From the NCBI RefSeq assembly GCF_000013365.1, contig NC_007778.1:496001-560000 (forward strand): a DNA stretch of 64,000 nucleotides, read 5' to 3'. The notes beneath the pieces are model-generated. The model saw nothing but the letters and a program-made list of their open reading frames with translations, had not been told where the DNA came from and did not search any database. The first letter of the stretch is position 1. Each line of letters starts with the position of its first letter. Source of the stretch: Rhodopseudomonas palustris HaA2. GTDB lineage: Bacteria > Pseudomonadota > Alphaproteobacteria > Rhizobiales > Xanthobacteraceae. The position numbers were made by a program, and so were the translations under genes. Below are positions 1 through 8,641 of this stretch, piece after piece.

Positions 1-2
1 CG

Positions 3-941
3 GCGCTCGCCACCTCCTCGGGCGTCGGCGCGCTGACCGCTTTGGTCTGGACGCTGCTCGCCAGCGGCGACGAGATCGTCGCCGACCAGATGCTGTATGG
101 CTGCACCTTCGGCCTGTTCGAGCATCATCTGCCGCGCTTCGGCATCCGGGTGCGGTTCGCCGACCTCACCGATCCGGCCGGCCTGGAGGCGGCGCTGAGC
201 CCGGCGACCAGGATGGTGTTCACCGAGACGCCGTCGAATCCGAACATGCGGGTGGTCGATATCGCCGCCATCGCGGCGATCACCCGCCGCGCCGGCGCGC
301 TGTTCGTCGTCGACAACACCTATTGCACGCCGTATCTGCAGCGCCCGCTCGAACTCGGCGCCGATATCGTCACCCATTCGGCGACCAAATATCTCGGCGG
401 CCATGGCGATCTGCTGGCCGGCGCCGTGGTGGCGTCGCAGGAGATCATCGACCGGCTGCGCTTCACCGGCATCAAGGAACTCAACGGCGCCTGCATCTCG
501 GCGTTCGACGCCTTTCTGATCCTGCGCGGGCTGAAGACGCTGACGCTGCGGATGGACCGCCACAGCGCCACCGCCGCAAAACTCGCGCGCGACCTCGAGG
601 CCCATCCGGCGGTGGCGGCTGTGTACTATCCGGGCCTCGACAGCCATCCGCAGCACGCACTCGCGCAAAGGCAGATGCGCCAGATGGGCGGCATGATCGC
701 GCTGGAACTGAAAGGCGGACTACCAGCCGGCCGCGCGCTGATGGACAACGTGAAGATCGCGACCCGCGCGGTCAGCCTCGGCGACGCCGAAACCCTGATC
801 CAGCACCCCGCCAGCATGACGCACGCCACCTACGACCCCGACGAACGCGCCCGGCACGGGTTCACCGACGGGCTGATCCGGATCTCGGTGGGGCTGGAGG
901 ACTACGAGGATTTGCGGGGGGATCTGCTGGGGGCGTTGTGA
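3..941 (+). CDS. Methionine gamma-lyase / cystathionine gamma-synthase family enzyme (5' end outside window)
   Basis: PLP-dependent enzyme of the Cys/Met metabolism family (fold type I). The reading frame is already open at base 3 (ALATSSGVGALT), so the N terminus lies upstream of the window. Visible landmarks are LYGCTFGLF near the start, VVDNTYCTPYLQ (the Asp that contacts the PLP pyridine nitrogen) and SATKYLGGHGD, whose Lys is the Schiff-base lysine. The C-terminal SLGDAETLIQHPASMTH and GLIRISVGLED are family hallmarks. The family splits homocysteine or methionine type substrates by gamma-elimination or gamma-replacement. The Tyr-Gly-Cys segment near the start favours methionine gamma-lyase, since a Cys at this place is typical of that subgroup, but the exact reaction is inferred. 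The gene ends about 145 bp before the next start, with no clear terminator. Confidence 0.85.
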   Translation, partial: ALATSSGVGALTALVWTLLASGDEIVADQMLYGCTFGLFEHHLPRFGIRVRFADLTDPAGLEAALSPATRMVFTETPSNPNMRVVDIAAIAAITRRAGALFVVDNTYCTPYLQRPLELGADIVTHSATKYLGGHGDLLAGAVVASQEIIDRLRFTGIKELNGACISAFDAFLILRGLKTLTLRMDRHSATAAKLARDLEAHPAVAAVYYPGLDSHPQHALAQRQMRQMGGMIALELKGGLPAGRALMDNVKIATRAVSLGDAETLIQHPASMTHATYDPDERARHGFTDGLIRISVGLEDYEDLRGDLLGAL

Positions 942-1085
942 GCGCCGATACACGCAGGCGTTGAAGTATCCGGCTCGGAACCTGCGTCCGGCTTCACCAA
1001 AACTATACCACGATGGCGAACGCTCCGACCCGGTTGACACTTGCCGCTCTGCGACCCGGTCGCAGCATGGTACCAAGCAGATTGG

Positions 1086-3653
1086 ATGAGTGCGCGCGTT
1101 CGTCTTGGCTGGGGACAGATGACCGTTCAGAGAGCGTCATTGCGGCAGCCTCACGCACGCGAAGCGCGGGGGTGGCATCAGGAGTGGTCGCTGCGCCGAG
1201 CGATGAGGATGGCCCGCATCGGCTATTGGGAATCGTACAGCGCCGCCGCGACCGATTTCTGGATTTCACCCGAGTTCGCATCGCTGTTCGATTTCCAGAC
1301 GTCGAAGGGATCGGTTCCGGTTGATGCGATGCAGCAGCGTCGGCTGGCCGACAGCCGCGATGTCCTGCACGTCCACTATGCAGCATGCTGGGCGGAGGGG
1401 CGGCCCTTCGCGGTGGAGACGAAGCTCGTCACGTCCGATGGCCGTCAGCTCGATTGCGTCGTGCACGGCGAAGCGGAATTCGACGCCAGCGGCCGGGTCC
1501 AGCGCGTCTTCGGCGCGGTTCGGGACGTCACGCCGGAGACGTCCGCTCATCGGCGACTGGCCGAGAGCGAACAGCGGCTGGCGGATTTCGTCGGCACCGC
1601 GTCCGACTGGTGCTGGGAGACGGGCCCCGACCATCGGCTGCTTCCCCATCCGGACCTGATCGATGGCAACGCCGCCCTGCAAACCGTCGCGTCCGGCGGA
1701 AAGGCGCGATGGGAGCTGTCCTATGCGCCCGACGAACAAGACGCCATGGCCCGGCACAAAGCCGACATGGAGGCCCAGCGCCCGTTCCGCGACTTCGTCT
1801 ACACATCGATCGGGAGCGATGGGTCGCGGATCAGCATCTGCACCAGCGGCAAGCCGATCTTCGCCGATGACGGCAGCTTCCTCGGCTATCGCGGCACGGC
1901 GAGCGATATCACCCAGCTCGAGGTCGCGCGCGCCTTGCTCGATCAGCGCACCCGCGCCCTCGAAGAGGCGCAACGGCTGGGCCGAATCGGCACCTGGAAT
2001 CACCGGCTGGACACCGGCCGCACCGTCTGGTCGCCCGAACTCTATCACCTTCTCGGCCTGGACCCGGCGGCGTTCGATCCGACTTACGACGGCACCAAAG
2101 CGTATTTTCTCGACGACGCCGCCGAACGGATGCTGGAGATCCAGAAGCGCGTCGTCCGCACCGGCACCACGGAAGCCGCCGACATCCGCATCCTGCATGG
2201 TGACGGCACGCCGCGCGACATGGCGATCATCTGCAAGGCCGAAATCCGCGACGGCAAGGTCGTCGGTCTGATCGGCACCGCGCAGGACGTCACCGATCGC
2301 AAGGAAGCCGAGCGCCGGCTGGAACTGCTCGCCTACACCGATCCGCTGACCGGGCTCGCCAATCGCGCGCTGTTCAAGCGCAAGCTCGCCGGTCTGTTCG
2401 AGCAGCCGATCTCGGGCGACGGACGCAACGCGCTGTTGTTGATCGACCTCGATCGCTTCAAGGAGGTCAATGATTCGCTCGGTCATTCCACCGGCGACAG
2501 CTTGCTGATTCATGTGGCGAGCGTCTTGAGGCAGGAGCTGGATCCGCAAGCGTTCATCGCCCGGATCGGCGGCGATGAGTTCGCGGTGCTGACGAACGGC
2601 CAATGTGCGTCTGCCGACGATCCGATCGCCCTTGCGGATCGATTGATCGCCAAACTATCGGTCCCGGTCGAACTCGCCGAAGGCGAGGCCTGCATCGGCG
2701 CCACCATCGGTGTCGCCATCCTGCCCGAGCACGGCGCGACCGCGGAGAAAGCCTCGCGCAACGCCGACCTCGCGCTCTACATGGCCAAAGAGGCCGGACG
2801 CGGCCGGGCGCAGCTGTTCGAGCCGATCTATGCCGAGGCGGTCGACCAAAGGCTCGACCTCGGCCGGCGCCTGCGCCAGGCCGTCGAGAGCGGCGGCCTG
2901 ACGACGCACTACCAGCCGCAGATCGACCTGAAGACCGGCCGGGTCAGCGGCTTCGAGGCACTGCTGCGCTGGAGTCATCCCGAGCGCGGGCCGATCTCGC
3001 CGTCGGAGTTCATTCCGGTTGCGGAAAGCACCGGCCTCATCGTTCAACTCGGCCATTGGGTCTTGCGCGATGCCTGCAGGCAGATGCGCGCCTGGCTGGA
3101 CGCCGGATTGCCGCCGCGGTCGATGTCGGTGAACGTGTCGCCGGCGCAGATCTGGAACGGGGATTTCGAGGCGGTGGTGGCTGCTGTGCTTGCAGAGACC
3201 GGCTTGCCTGCAGAGCTGCTCTGCCTGGAGCTGACCGAGAATCTGTTCGTCGACCATACCAAGCAGAAGGTCAGCAGTACGCTTGCGGCGTTGTCGAAGC
3301 TCGGCATCCAGCTGGCGCTCGATGATTTCGGCTCCGGCTATTCGTCGCTCGGCTATCTGACGCGTCTGCCGTTCAACTGCCTGAAGATCGACCGGTCCTT
3401 CGTCGACGGCATCGCCACCGTGCCGGAGAAACGCAAACTGCTCGGCGGCATCATCGCGCTGTCGCACGGCCTCGGCATGAGCGTCGTGGCCGAAGGCGCC
3501 GAACTCGCCGCGGAGGTCGACCTGCTCACCGGGTTCGACTGCGATTTCGTGCAGGGGTACGTGTTCTCCCCGCCGATCACGGCCGATCAGGCGCCGCTGG
3601 TGGCGGCGGGGATCGAGCGGGACGCCGAGGGGATGAAGGCGAGGCGCGCTTAG
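1086..3653 (+). CDS. PAS-GGDEF-EAL cyclic-di-GMP turnover protein
   Basis: Predicted diguanylate cyclase/phosphodiesterase of about 855 residues. Three PAS-like sensory modules fill roughly the first 415 residues; they are marked by [22 protein letters not shown] and [12 protein letters not shown], each followed by a C-terminal PAC-like stretch such as [19 protein letters not shown] domain follows with an intact GGDEF active-site loop at about residues 495-499. An EAL domain follows with [21 protein letters not shown] and VVAEGAE, so both catalytic centres look complete. There is no transmembrane segment or signal peptide, which points to a cytoplasmic sensor. The start is uncertain: the frame is open from a TTG at 1041, with ATGs at 1086, 1119 (after a GGGGA stretch) and 1203. 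The neighbours do not indicate the signal sensed. Confidence 0.88.
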   Translation: MSARVRLGWGQMTVQRASLRQPHAREARGWHQEWSLRRAMRMARIGYWESYSAAATDFWISPEFASLFDFQTSKGSVPVDAMQQRRLADSRDVLHVHYAACWAEGRPFAVETKLVTSDGRQLDCVVHGEAEFDASGRVQRVFGAVRDVTPETSAHRRLAESEQRLADFVGTASDWCWETGPDHRLLPHPDLIDGNAALQTVASGGKARWELSYAPDEQDAMARHKADMEAQRPFRDFVYTSIGSDGSRISICTSGKPIFADDGSFLGYRGTASDITQLEVARALLDQRTRALEEAQRLGRIGTWNHRLDTGRTVWSPELYHLLGLDPAAFDPTYDGTKAYFLDDAAERMLEIQKRVVRTGTTEAADIRILHGDGTPRDMAIICKAEIRDGKVVGLIGTAQDVTDRKEAERRLELLAYTDPLTGLANRALFKRKLAGLFEQPISGDGRNALLLIDLDRFKEVNDSLGHSTGDSLLIHVASVLRQELDPQAFIARIGGDEFAVLTNGQCASADDPIALADRLIAKLSVPVELAEGEACIGATIGVAILPEHGATAEKASRNADLALYMAKEAGRGRAQLFEPIYAEAVDQRLDLGRRLRQAVESGGLTTHYQPQIDLKTGRVSGFEALLRWSHPERGPISPSEFIPVAESTGLIVQLGHWVLRDACRQMRAWLDAGLPPRSMSVNVSPAQIWNGDFEAVVAAVLAETGLPAELLCLELTENLFVDHTKQKVSSTLAALSKLGIQLALDDFGSGYSSLGYLTRLPFNCLKIDRSFVDGIATVPEKRKLLGGIIALSHGLGMSVVAEGAELAAEVDLLTGFDCDFVQGYVFSPPITADQAPLVAAGIERDAEGMKARRA

Positions 3654-3704
3654 TTCGAGGCGTGCGCGTCTGATAGATAGCATGAACCGCGAGCGGCCGG
3701 GCGG

Positions 3705-3980
3705 TCAGTCCGTTTCGACGTCCTCGATCCGGACCCCGCGGCCCTCCTTCAGGCTGCTCCGTGCCTGCTCGATGCGCTGCTGAAATCGCGGATCGTTTTC
3801 GAGACGATAGTCGAACCAGGCGTCCTCTGATTCGAATCCGATCAGCACACCCGCCGGCTTGCCGTGACGCGTGATCACGATCTCCCGCGTCTCGGCTTCG
3901 CGCAGATAGCGCGACAGATCGTCCTTCACCTCGGACAGCGGAACTTGCTTCACGCCGGATTTCCGAATTGTGCGAGCCAC
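3705..3980 (-). CDS. Phd/YefM family type II antitoxin, apparently orphan
   Basis: Small protein of about 91 residues with the Phd/YefM antitoxin signature: VKQVPLSEVKDDLSRYLRE (N-terminal DNA-binding and dimerisation fold), then EIVITRHGKPAGVLIGFES, the strand that is most conserved in the family. The C-terminal part (DAWFDYRLENDPRFQQRIE) is the toxin-binding type helix. GTG at 3980 gives the usual ARTIRK beginning; a TTG at 4004 is an alternative. Antitoxins of this type are normally followed directly by a RelE/ParE or PIN toxin. Here only about 50 bp separate the stop from the convergent GGDEF-EAL gene, and upstream lies tRNA-Glu, so no toxin is present. It may be a relic of a cassette or an antitoxin acting on a toxin elsewhere. 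Confidence 0.75.
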   Translation of the reverse strand: MARTIRKSGVKQVPLSEVKDDLSRYLREAETREIVITRHGKPAGVLIGFESEDAWFDYRLENDPRFQQRIEQARSSLKEGRGVRIEDVETD

Positions 3981-4042
3981 GAATCTGCCTGGTGAAAATA
4001 CCAATAGGATTGATGGCGCCTCGCTCTGTTGCAGGCGAGAAA

Positions 4043-4117
4043 TGGCGCTCCCTAGGGGAATCGAACCCCTGTTTCAGCCTTGAGAGGGCCGCGTCCTAAC
4101 CGCTAGACGAAGGGAGC
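4043..4117 (-). tRNA. tRNA-Glu (anticodon CTC)
   Basis: The minus strand folds as a complete cloverleaf. The acceptor arm GCTCCCT pairs with AGGGAGC, the D arm contains CTAGCGGTTAGGAC, the anticodon loop is CTCTCAA with anticodon CTC, and the T arm is AGGGGTTCGATTCCCCT. A discriminator G and encoded CCA end the gene at 4043. CTC reads GAG, so it is glutamate. No integrase or attachment-site duplication is visible next to it. Confidence 0.96.
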
Positions 4118-4184
4118 GTGAGGGCCAGAGCAATAGCGGCGAAACGGCTCGGCTGCAAGATCGGGGGCGGCCTTTTCCGAATCC

Positions 4185-4273
4185 GTCATGCCCGGGCTCG
4201 ACCCGGGCATCCATCCTTTAAATCAATGGCCGCACGGGTGGCCGTGGATGGCCGGGTCAAGCCCGGCCATGAC
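4185..4273. repeat. Intergenic palindromic element, GTCATGCCCGG family (copy 1)
   Basis: The element opens with GTCATGCCCGGGCTCGACCC and closes with its near inverse, ending in GCCCGGCCATGACG. Internal hairpins are CCCGGGCTCGACCCGGG and GGCCGGGTCAAGCCCGGCC. A second member of the same length lies at 7037-7125. It occupies most of the 320-bp gap between tRNA-Glu and the DUF6476-like gene. The rest of that gap (4274-4437) holds a weaker palindrome around CATCTCGTCCTTCGAGATG and no gene. Confidence 0.8.
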
Positions 4274-4437
4274 GACTTTGGTGGGGCAGCGCATCGCGTA
4301 ACGCGAGGCATCTCGTCCTTCGAGATGCGCGGCGGCGCCCTGCGGGCTTTGCCGCGCTCGTCAGGACGAGATCCGGGCCTGCAGCGTCCGGCCTTGTCAG
4401 GCGTATATGGAATCGCGTGACCGGCGGGGTCCCCGCC

Positions 4438-4773
4438 CTACGGCTCGGTCGCGAACGTCAGCCGTCCGGCGGGTTTCATCGTCCGGGCGTCGAAGGTGCG
4501 GATTTCGGTGGCGCCGCCGACGTCGAGGGTGACGACGATGTGGTCGCCGGCGGTGCCGGTGGAGACGACTTTGGCGCCCTTCGGCAGCCGCAGCGTCTGC
4601 TCGGCGGCGACCGGGGCGCTTCCCTCGGCGCGGAAAAGCTTATAGCCGATGGCGATGAGAACCGCCGCGAGCGCCAGCGCCGTGGTCAGGCCCGCGATCA
4701 TCATCATCCGCCGCACCCGCGCAAACAGCGCGGCCTGTTCGGGGGTCGGTTCGGGCAGGGCGGTTTCGGTCAT
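4438..4773 (-). CDS. DUF6476-like single-span membrane protein
   Basis: Protein of 111 residues beginning MTETALPEPTPEQAALFAR. One strong transmembrane helix (about residues 24-46, MMMIAGLTTALALAAVLIAIGY) follows an acidic N-terminal stretch and an Arg-rich MMMI boundary. The C-terminal 60 residues form a predicted beta-rich domain (LPKGAKVVSTG, HIVVTLDVGG, IRTFDARTMKPAGRL), probably exposed outside the inner membrane. ATG at 4773 is chosen because the longer in-frame start would overlap the divergent rluD start at 4804. The pair is divergent with only 30 bp between starts, so they share a promoter region. The resemblance to DUF6476 is from memory of similar proteins beside RluA-type genes; function is unknown. 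Confidence 0.75.
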   Translation of the reverse strand: MTETALPEPTPEQAALFARVRRMMMIAGLTTALALAAVLIAIGYKLFRAEGSAPVAAEQTLRLPKGAKVVSTGTAGDHIVVTLDVGGATEIRTFDARTMKPAGRLTFATEP

Positions 4774-4803
4774 GCAATACTCGGTTTTCTGGAAGGCTCG
4801 GTC

Positions 4804-5805
4804 GTGAACGATTCGCAACATCTGCTGGAAGTGGTCGTCGCCGGCGACGAGGGCTCATCGCGCCTCGACCGGGTGCTGGCCACGCGCTGCCCCGCATTGT
4901 CGCGGTCGCGGCTGAAGGTCCTGATCCTGGACGGCCGCGTCGCGATCGCCGGCAGCGCGGTGCGCGACCCCGCTTATCATGCGAGCCCGGGCGAGACGAT
5001 CACAATCGACGTGCCGCCCCCGGTGGCGCCGGAGCCGGAAGGCGAGGCGATCGCGCTGGAGATTGTGCACGAGGACGACGACATCATCGTCATCAACAAG
5101 CCCCGCGGCCTGGTGGTGCATCCCGCCGCCGGTCACGAGACCGGAACCCTGGTCAACGCTTTGATCGCGCATTGCGGCGAATCACTGTCCGGCATCGGCG
5201 GGGTGCGGCGGCCGGGGATCGTGCACCGGCTCGACAAGGACACCACCGGGCTGATGGTGGCGGCAAAGAATGATCGGGCGCATCAATCCTTGAGCGCGCA
5301 ATTCGCCGATCACGGCCGCACCGGCGAGCTGCGCCGCGGCTATTACGCCTTCGTCTGGGGCGTGCCGAACCGCGCCCGCGGCACCATCGAGGCGCCGATC
5401 GACCGCCATCCCTATGCCCGCGAGAAGATGGCGGTGCGCGACGGCGGCCGCGAGGCGATCACCCATTGGGAGGTGCTGGAAACCTTCACCGGGCGCAGCG
5501 GCGGCGAGATCGTGTCGCTGATCGCCTGCCAGCTGGAGACCGGCCGCACCCACCAGATTCGCGTGCATCTGGCCCATCTCGGCCACCCGCTGCTCGGCGA
5601 CGACGTCTACGGACCGCACTTCAAAACCAAGGCCAGCCAGCTCAGCCCGGCCGCCCGCGCCGCGCTGGCGGATCTCGGCCGTCAGGCATTGCATGCCTAT
5701 CTGCTGGTATTAGAGCACCCGTCGTCGGGAGAGGTCATGGCCTGGGAATCCGGCCTGCCGGCCGATCTGGCGCGCCTGAAAGCCGCGCTTTCGGCGACGG
5801 AATGA
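4804..5805 (+). CDS. rluD: RluA/RluD family 23S rRNA pseudouridine synthase
   Basis: Pseudouridine synthase of about 333 residues. The N terminus carries an S4 RNA-binding domain (SSRLDRVLATRCPALSRSRL, then LILDGRVAIAG). The catalytic domain contains IVHRLDKDTTGLMVAAKN, whose Asp is the nucleophile that isomerises uridine, and ETGRTHQIRVHLAHLGHPL, both diagnostic of the RluA family. Length, the S4 domain and the VVHPAAGHETGTLVNAL motif favour RluD, which modifies helix 69 of 23S rRNA, over RluC, but this assignment is by family only. The GTG at 4804 is the start that fits the family N terminus; the longer open frame upstream reads through the DUF6476-like gene on the other strand and is not credible. 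Confidence 0.88.
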   Translation: MNDSQHLLEVVVAGDEGSSRLDRVLATRCPALSRSRLKVLILDGRVAIAGSAVRDPAYHASPGETITIDVPPPVAPEPEGEAIALEIVHEDDDIIVINKPRGLVVHPAAGHETGTLVNALIAHCGESLSGIGGVRRPGIVHRLDKDTTGLMVAAKNDRAHQSLSAQFADHGRTGELRRGYYAFVWGVPNRARGTIEAPIDRHPYAREKMAVRDGGREAITHWEVLETFTGRSGGEIVSLIACQLETGRTHQIRVHLAHLGHPLLGDDVYGPHFKTKASQLSPAARAALADLGRQALHAYLLVLEHPSSGEVMAWESGLPADLARLKAALSATE

Positions 5806-5844
5806 CGCAGTTCGGTCAGAAAACGGTAAGCATTTCAGCGCGTT

Positions 5845-5909
5845 GTTACGGCGTCACGGCCAAGTGACAAGACTGTAACTAAACTCGCGCGACTAATCTC
5901 GTGTATATT
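5845..5909 (+). promoter_or_regulatory. Candidate control region of rpoH: nested inverted repeats plus -10-like box
   Basis: Two inverted repeats are nested: GTTAC (5845-5849) pairs with GTAAC (5875-5879), and inside them GTCAC (5853-5857) pairs with GTGAC (5864-5868). A TATATT box lies at 5904-5909, about 115 bp before the rpoH start. No convincing -35 hexamer was found at the standard spacing, so promoter class is open. Confidence 0.35.
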
Positions 5910-5915
5910 GCGGAT

Positions 5916-5934
5916 GCGTTGGATGAGCCAACGC
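5916..5934 (+). promoter_or_regulatory. Hairpin in the rpoH leader
   Basis: GCGTTGG, five-base loop ATGAG, CCAACGC: a perfect 7-bp stem just after the TATATT box. A second smaller stem (CCGCC, CGAT, GGCGG) lies at 5983-5996. Together they could structure the roughly 90-100 nt leader; whether they sense temperature is unknown. Confidence 0.35.
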
Positions 5935-6022
5935 GGAACATCGCAGCCCGGTCGGCTTTAGCAGAGCGACCTGTCTGCCAGGCCGCCCGATGGCGGGGGC
6001 TTGAAACCACTGGAGGGCGCTG

Positions 6023-6922
6023 ATGGCCCGTGCAGCTACGCTACCCGTTCTCAACGGTGAATCCGGACTCGCTCGGTATCTCGCGGAAATCCGCAAGTTC
6101 CCGATGCTCGAGCCGCAACAGGAATACATGTTCGCCAAGCGCTGGCGCGAGCACGATGATCGCGACGCCGCGCATCACCTCGTCACCAGCCATCTGCGGC
6201 TCGTCGCCAAGATCGCCATGGGCTATCGCGGCTACGGCCTGCCGATCTCCGAGGTCGTCTCGGAAGGCAATGTCGGCCTGATGCAGGCGGTGAAGCGGTT
6301 CGAGCCGGACAAAGGCTTCCGCCTCGCCACCTACGCGATGTGGTGGATCAAGGCGTCGATTCAAGAATACATCCTGCGTTCGTGGTCGCTCGTGAAGATG
6401 GGCACCACCGCGAACCAGAAGAAGCTGTTCTTCAATCTGCGCAAGGCGAAGAGCAAGATCTCGGCGCTGGACGAGGGTGATATGCACCCCGACCAGGTCA
6501 AGCTGATCGCCAAGCGGCTCGGCGTCACCGAGCAGGACGTGATCGACATGAATCGCCGCCTCGGTGGCGACGCGTCGCTCAACGCCCCGATCCGCGACGA
6601 CGGCGAGCCCGGCGAATGGCAGGACTGGCTGGTCGACCAGTCGCCGAATCAGGAAGCCGTGATGGCCGAGCACGAGGAGCTCGATCATCGCCGCGCCGCG
6701 CTGAACGGTGCGATCGGCGTGCTCAACCCGCGCGAACGGCGGATCTTCGAGGCGCGCCGCCTCGCCGACGAGCCGATGACGCTGGAAGACCTCGCCGCCG
6801 AGTTCGGCGTCTCGCGCGAGCGCGTCCGCCAGATCGAGGTGCGTGCCTTCGAGAAGGTGCAGAGCGCCGTCAAGGGCACCATCGCGCGTCAGGAACAGGC
6901 GGCGCTCGAAGCCGCCCACTGA
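6023..6922 (+). CDS. rpoH: RNA polymerase sigma-32 (heat-shock) factor
   Basis: RpoH, the alternative sigma factor that directs RNA polymerase to heat-shock promoters. The 299 residues carry region 2 (LVTSHLRLVAKIAMGYRGYG, then FEPDKGFRLATYAMWWIKA), the RpoH box QKKLFFNLRKAK that distinguishes sigma-32 from other sigma-70 proteins, and region 4 with the helix-turn-helix MTLEDLAAEFGVSRERVRQIE. Length matches alphaproteobacterial RpoH. The ATG at 6023 follows a good GGAGG ribosome site (CTGGAGGGCGCTG). The upstream 217 bp hold nested inverted repeats and hairpins, and a strong terminator follows, so the gene is probably monocistronic. Many Rhizobiales have two or three rpoH paralogues; which one this is cannot be told here. 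Confidence 0.95.
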   Translation: MARAATLPVLNGESGLARYLAEIRKFPMLEPQQEYMFAKRWREHDDRDAAHHLVTSHLRLVAKIAMGYRGYGLPISEVVSEGNVGLMQAVKRFEPDKGFRLATYAMWWIKASIQEYILRSWSLVKMGTTANQKKLFFNLRKAKSKISALDEGDMHPDQVKLIAKRLGVTEQDVIDMNRRLGGDASLNAPIRDDGEPGEWQDWLVDQSPNQEAVMAEHEELDHRRAALNGAIGVLNPRERRIFEARRLADEPMTLEDLAAEFGVSRERVRQIEVRAFEKVQSAVKGTIARQEQAALEAAH

Positions 6923-6951
6923 CGCCGCCGCGCCAAGCGCCCTGCAACGAC

Positions 6952-6981
6952 AAACCCCGCCGCATCCCGGCGGGGTTTTTG
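6952..6981 (+). terminator. Rho-independent terminator of rpoH
   Basis: CCCCGCCG, loop CATCC, CGGCGGGG, followed by a run of five T and a further T-rich stretch. A-residues precede the stem. It lies 30 bp after the rpoH stop. Confidence 0.9.
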
Positions 6982-7036
6982 TTTGTCTGATGGAGCTTCG
7001 TCGTCGCGGCGCGTTCAGCGCCGGAACCAAAAACCC

Positions 7037-7125
7037 GTCATGCCCGCGCTCGTCGCGGGCATCCACGGTCTTGAGGCCCTGCAACGGATCAAAACGTGGA
7101 TGGCCGGGACGAGCCCGGCCATGAC
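7037..7125. repeat. Intergenic palindromic element, GTCATGCCCG family (copy 2)
   Basis: Same architecture and same 89-bp length as 4185-4273. It opens with GTCATGCCCGCGCTCGTCGC, has a central CATCCACGG / CGTGGATGG pair, and closes with CGAGCCCGGCCATGAC. It lies between the rpoH terminator and the 3' end of the gene at 7151. Confidence 0.8.
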
Positions 7126-7150
7126 GAAGGAAACGGGAATGCCGCGCGGC

Positions 7151-7513
7151 TCAGTCGCGCTTGGCGGTGCCGGTGATGAGGCTGGTCTGGCTGGTGACCG
7201 GATCGGTGATCGCGGTGCGGATCGAGGCGCTGCCGTTGCTGCCGAGCGTGAACTTGCTGTCGCCGATCCGGAACGAGCCGTCCTTGATCAGCACGGTCTG
7301 ATACTTGATGGTGCCTTCGCTCTGATATTTCACCTGGGCGCGAAAGCCCTGCACATTCGACACCGTGATGGCGAACTTCTTGGTGTTCGAATAGGTGCCG
7401 CTCCAGGTGCCTTCATAGAGCTTGGCGTCGACATTGACGTAGGGCGTCTTCGACGGGTTCAGCAGCCCCGCGGCCGTATAGCCCGAGGCCAGAACGCTCA
7501 TGATGTCAGCCAT
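7151..7513 (-). CDS. Hypothetical protein, beta-rich, 120 residues
   Basis: Not recognised as a named family. It begins MADIMSVLASGYTAAGLLNP and then alternates strand-like segments: KLYEGTWSGTYSNTKKFAITV, FRAQVKYQSEGTIKYQTVLI, FRIGDSKFTLGSNGSASI and a C-terminal SQTSLITGTAKRD. There is no cleavable signal peptide, no transmembrane segment and no Cys. The TWSGTY start and the repeated polar strands suggest a small beta-barrel or sandwich. The codon pattern is that of a real gene (strong third-position GC). It lies alone between a repeat and a T-rich gap, and the downstream divergent genes do not suggest a role. Confidence 0.65.
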   Translation of the reverse strand: MADIMSVLASGYTAAGLLNPSKTPYVNVDAKLYEGTWSGTYSNTKKFAITVSNVQGFRAQVKYQSEGTIKYQTVLIKDGSFRIGDSKFTLGSNGSASIRTAITDPVTSQTSLITGTAKRD

Positions 7514-7621
7514 CGCCAGCTCCCTGCCGCGCGAAAAATATTCAGCAACACTTCACACCAGCGCCGGTTAACGCCGCGTTAAGGGTTGTCCGATCGGCCG
7601 CGTACAGCCGAGCCGGGCGGC

Positions 7622-8548
7622 TCAGCTCAGCCCCGCCTCGGCGCCGGGGCGGGCATGCACCGGCAGCAGCAGATAATGCACGCCGTTCTGCTGCGCCTTG
7701 GGGAAGCGGCCGGCGCGGATGTTGACCTGGATCGACGGCAGCAGCAGCGTCGGCGCGCTCAGCGTGGCGTCGCGGGCGTTGCGCATGTCGACGAATTGCT
7801 GCTCGCTGACGCCGCCGCGCAGATGCACATTGCCGTCGCGCTGCGCCTGCACGGTGGTCTCCCACGCATAGTCGTCGCGGCCGGGCGCCTTGTAGTCGTG
7901 GCACATGAACAGCCGGGTCTGCGGCGGCAGCGCCAGCAGCTTCTGGATCGAGCGATAGAGCTGGTGCGCGTCGCCACCGGGGAAATCCGCCCGCGCCGTG
8001 CCGTAATCCGGCATGAACAGCGTGTCGCCGACGAACACCGCGTCGTCGCCGATCCGGTAGGCGATGTCGGCGGGCGTGTGCCCCGGCGTGTGCAGCACCT
8101 CGACCGGCAGATCGCCGATCGAAAACCGCTCGCCGTCCTTGAACAGATGATCGAAATCGCTGCCGTCGGTGCGCAGATCGTCGGCGTTGAACATCGGCCG
8201 GAAAATCCGCTGCACATCCTTGATGTGCTCGCCGATGCCGATCCGCGCCCCGGTCTTGGCCTTGATGTAGGGCGCACCGGAGAGGTGGTCGGCATGGGCG
8301 TGGGTTTCCAGCACCCAGTCGATCGTCAGGCCGTCGTCCCGGGCGGCCTGCAGGATCGCATCGGCCGAGCGCACGTCGACGGAACCGTCGCGGTGATCAT
8401 AGTCGAGCACCGGATCGATCACCGCGGCGCGGCGGGTGGCGGGGTCCGACACCAGATAGCTGATGGTGTTGGTCGGCGCGTCGAAAAACGCGCGAATCCG
8501 CGGCGAGGAGACCTGCGAGGGGATCTGCGGCGAAGAAGGGCTGGTCAC
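7622..8548 (-). CDS. MBL-fold persulfide dioxygenase-like hydrolase (ETHE1/Blh type)
   Basis: Metallo-beta-lactamase fold protein of about 308 residues. The metal ligands are visible in order: THAHADH, the second His in HTPGHT, the Asp of VFVGDTLF and the C-terminal His in MCHDYK. The spacing, the IDPVLDYDHRDG motif near the N terminus and the YKAPGRDDYAWETTV segment place it with Blh/ETHE1-like glutathione persulfide dioxygenases rather than glyoxalase II. That reaction oxidises glutathione persulfide to sulfite. GTG at 8548 is preceded by an AGGGAA ribosome site; a TTG at 8590 is less likely. It is divergent from a TauE/SafE-type anion exporter 93 bp away, the usual partner for removing the sulfite formed, which supports the assignment. 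Confidence 0.82.
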   Translation of the reverse strand: MTSPSSPQIPSQVSSPRIRAFFDAPTNTISYLVSDPATRRAAVIDPVLDYDHRDGSVDVRSADAILQAARDDGLTIDWVLETHAHADHLSGAPYIKAKTGARIGIGEHIKDVQRIFRPMFNADDLRTDGSDFDHLFKDGERFSIGDLPVEVLHTPGHTPADIAYRIGDDAVFVGDTLFMPDYGTARADFPGGDAHQLYRSIQKLLALPPQTRLFMCHDYKAPGRDDYAWETTVQAQRDGNVHLRGGVSEQQFVDMRNARDATLSAPTLLLPSIQVNIRAGRFPKAQQNGVHYLLLPVHARPGAEAGLS

Positions 8549-8641
8549 GAGCAATTTCCCTGATCCGGTAGAATGGCTGTTGCGCCCCAAGCCTATCTAT
8601 TAGCATATCCCACCCGTGCAAGCGCCGATTTGTAGAATTTC

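Noticed and set aside
4118-4420. Open frame between tRNA-Glu and the DUF6476-like gene
   Set aside because: It is made from the palindromic repeats; no coding pattern beyond them.
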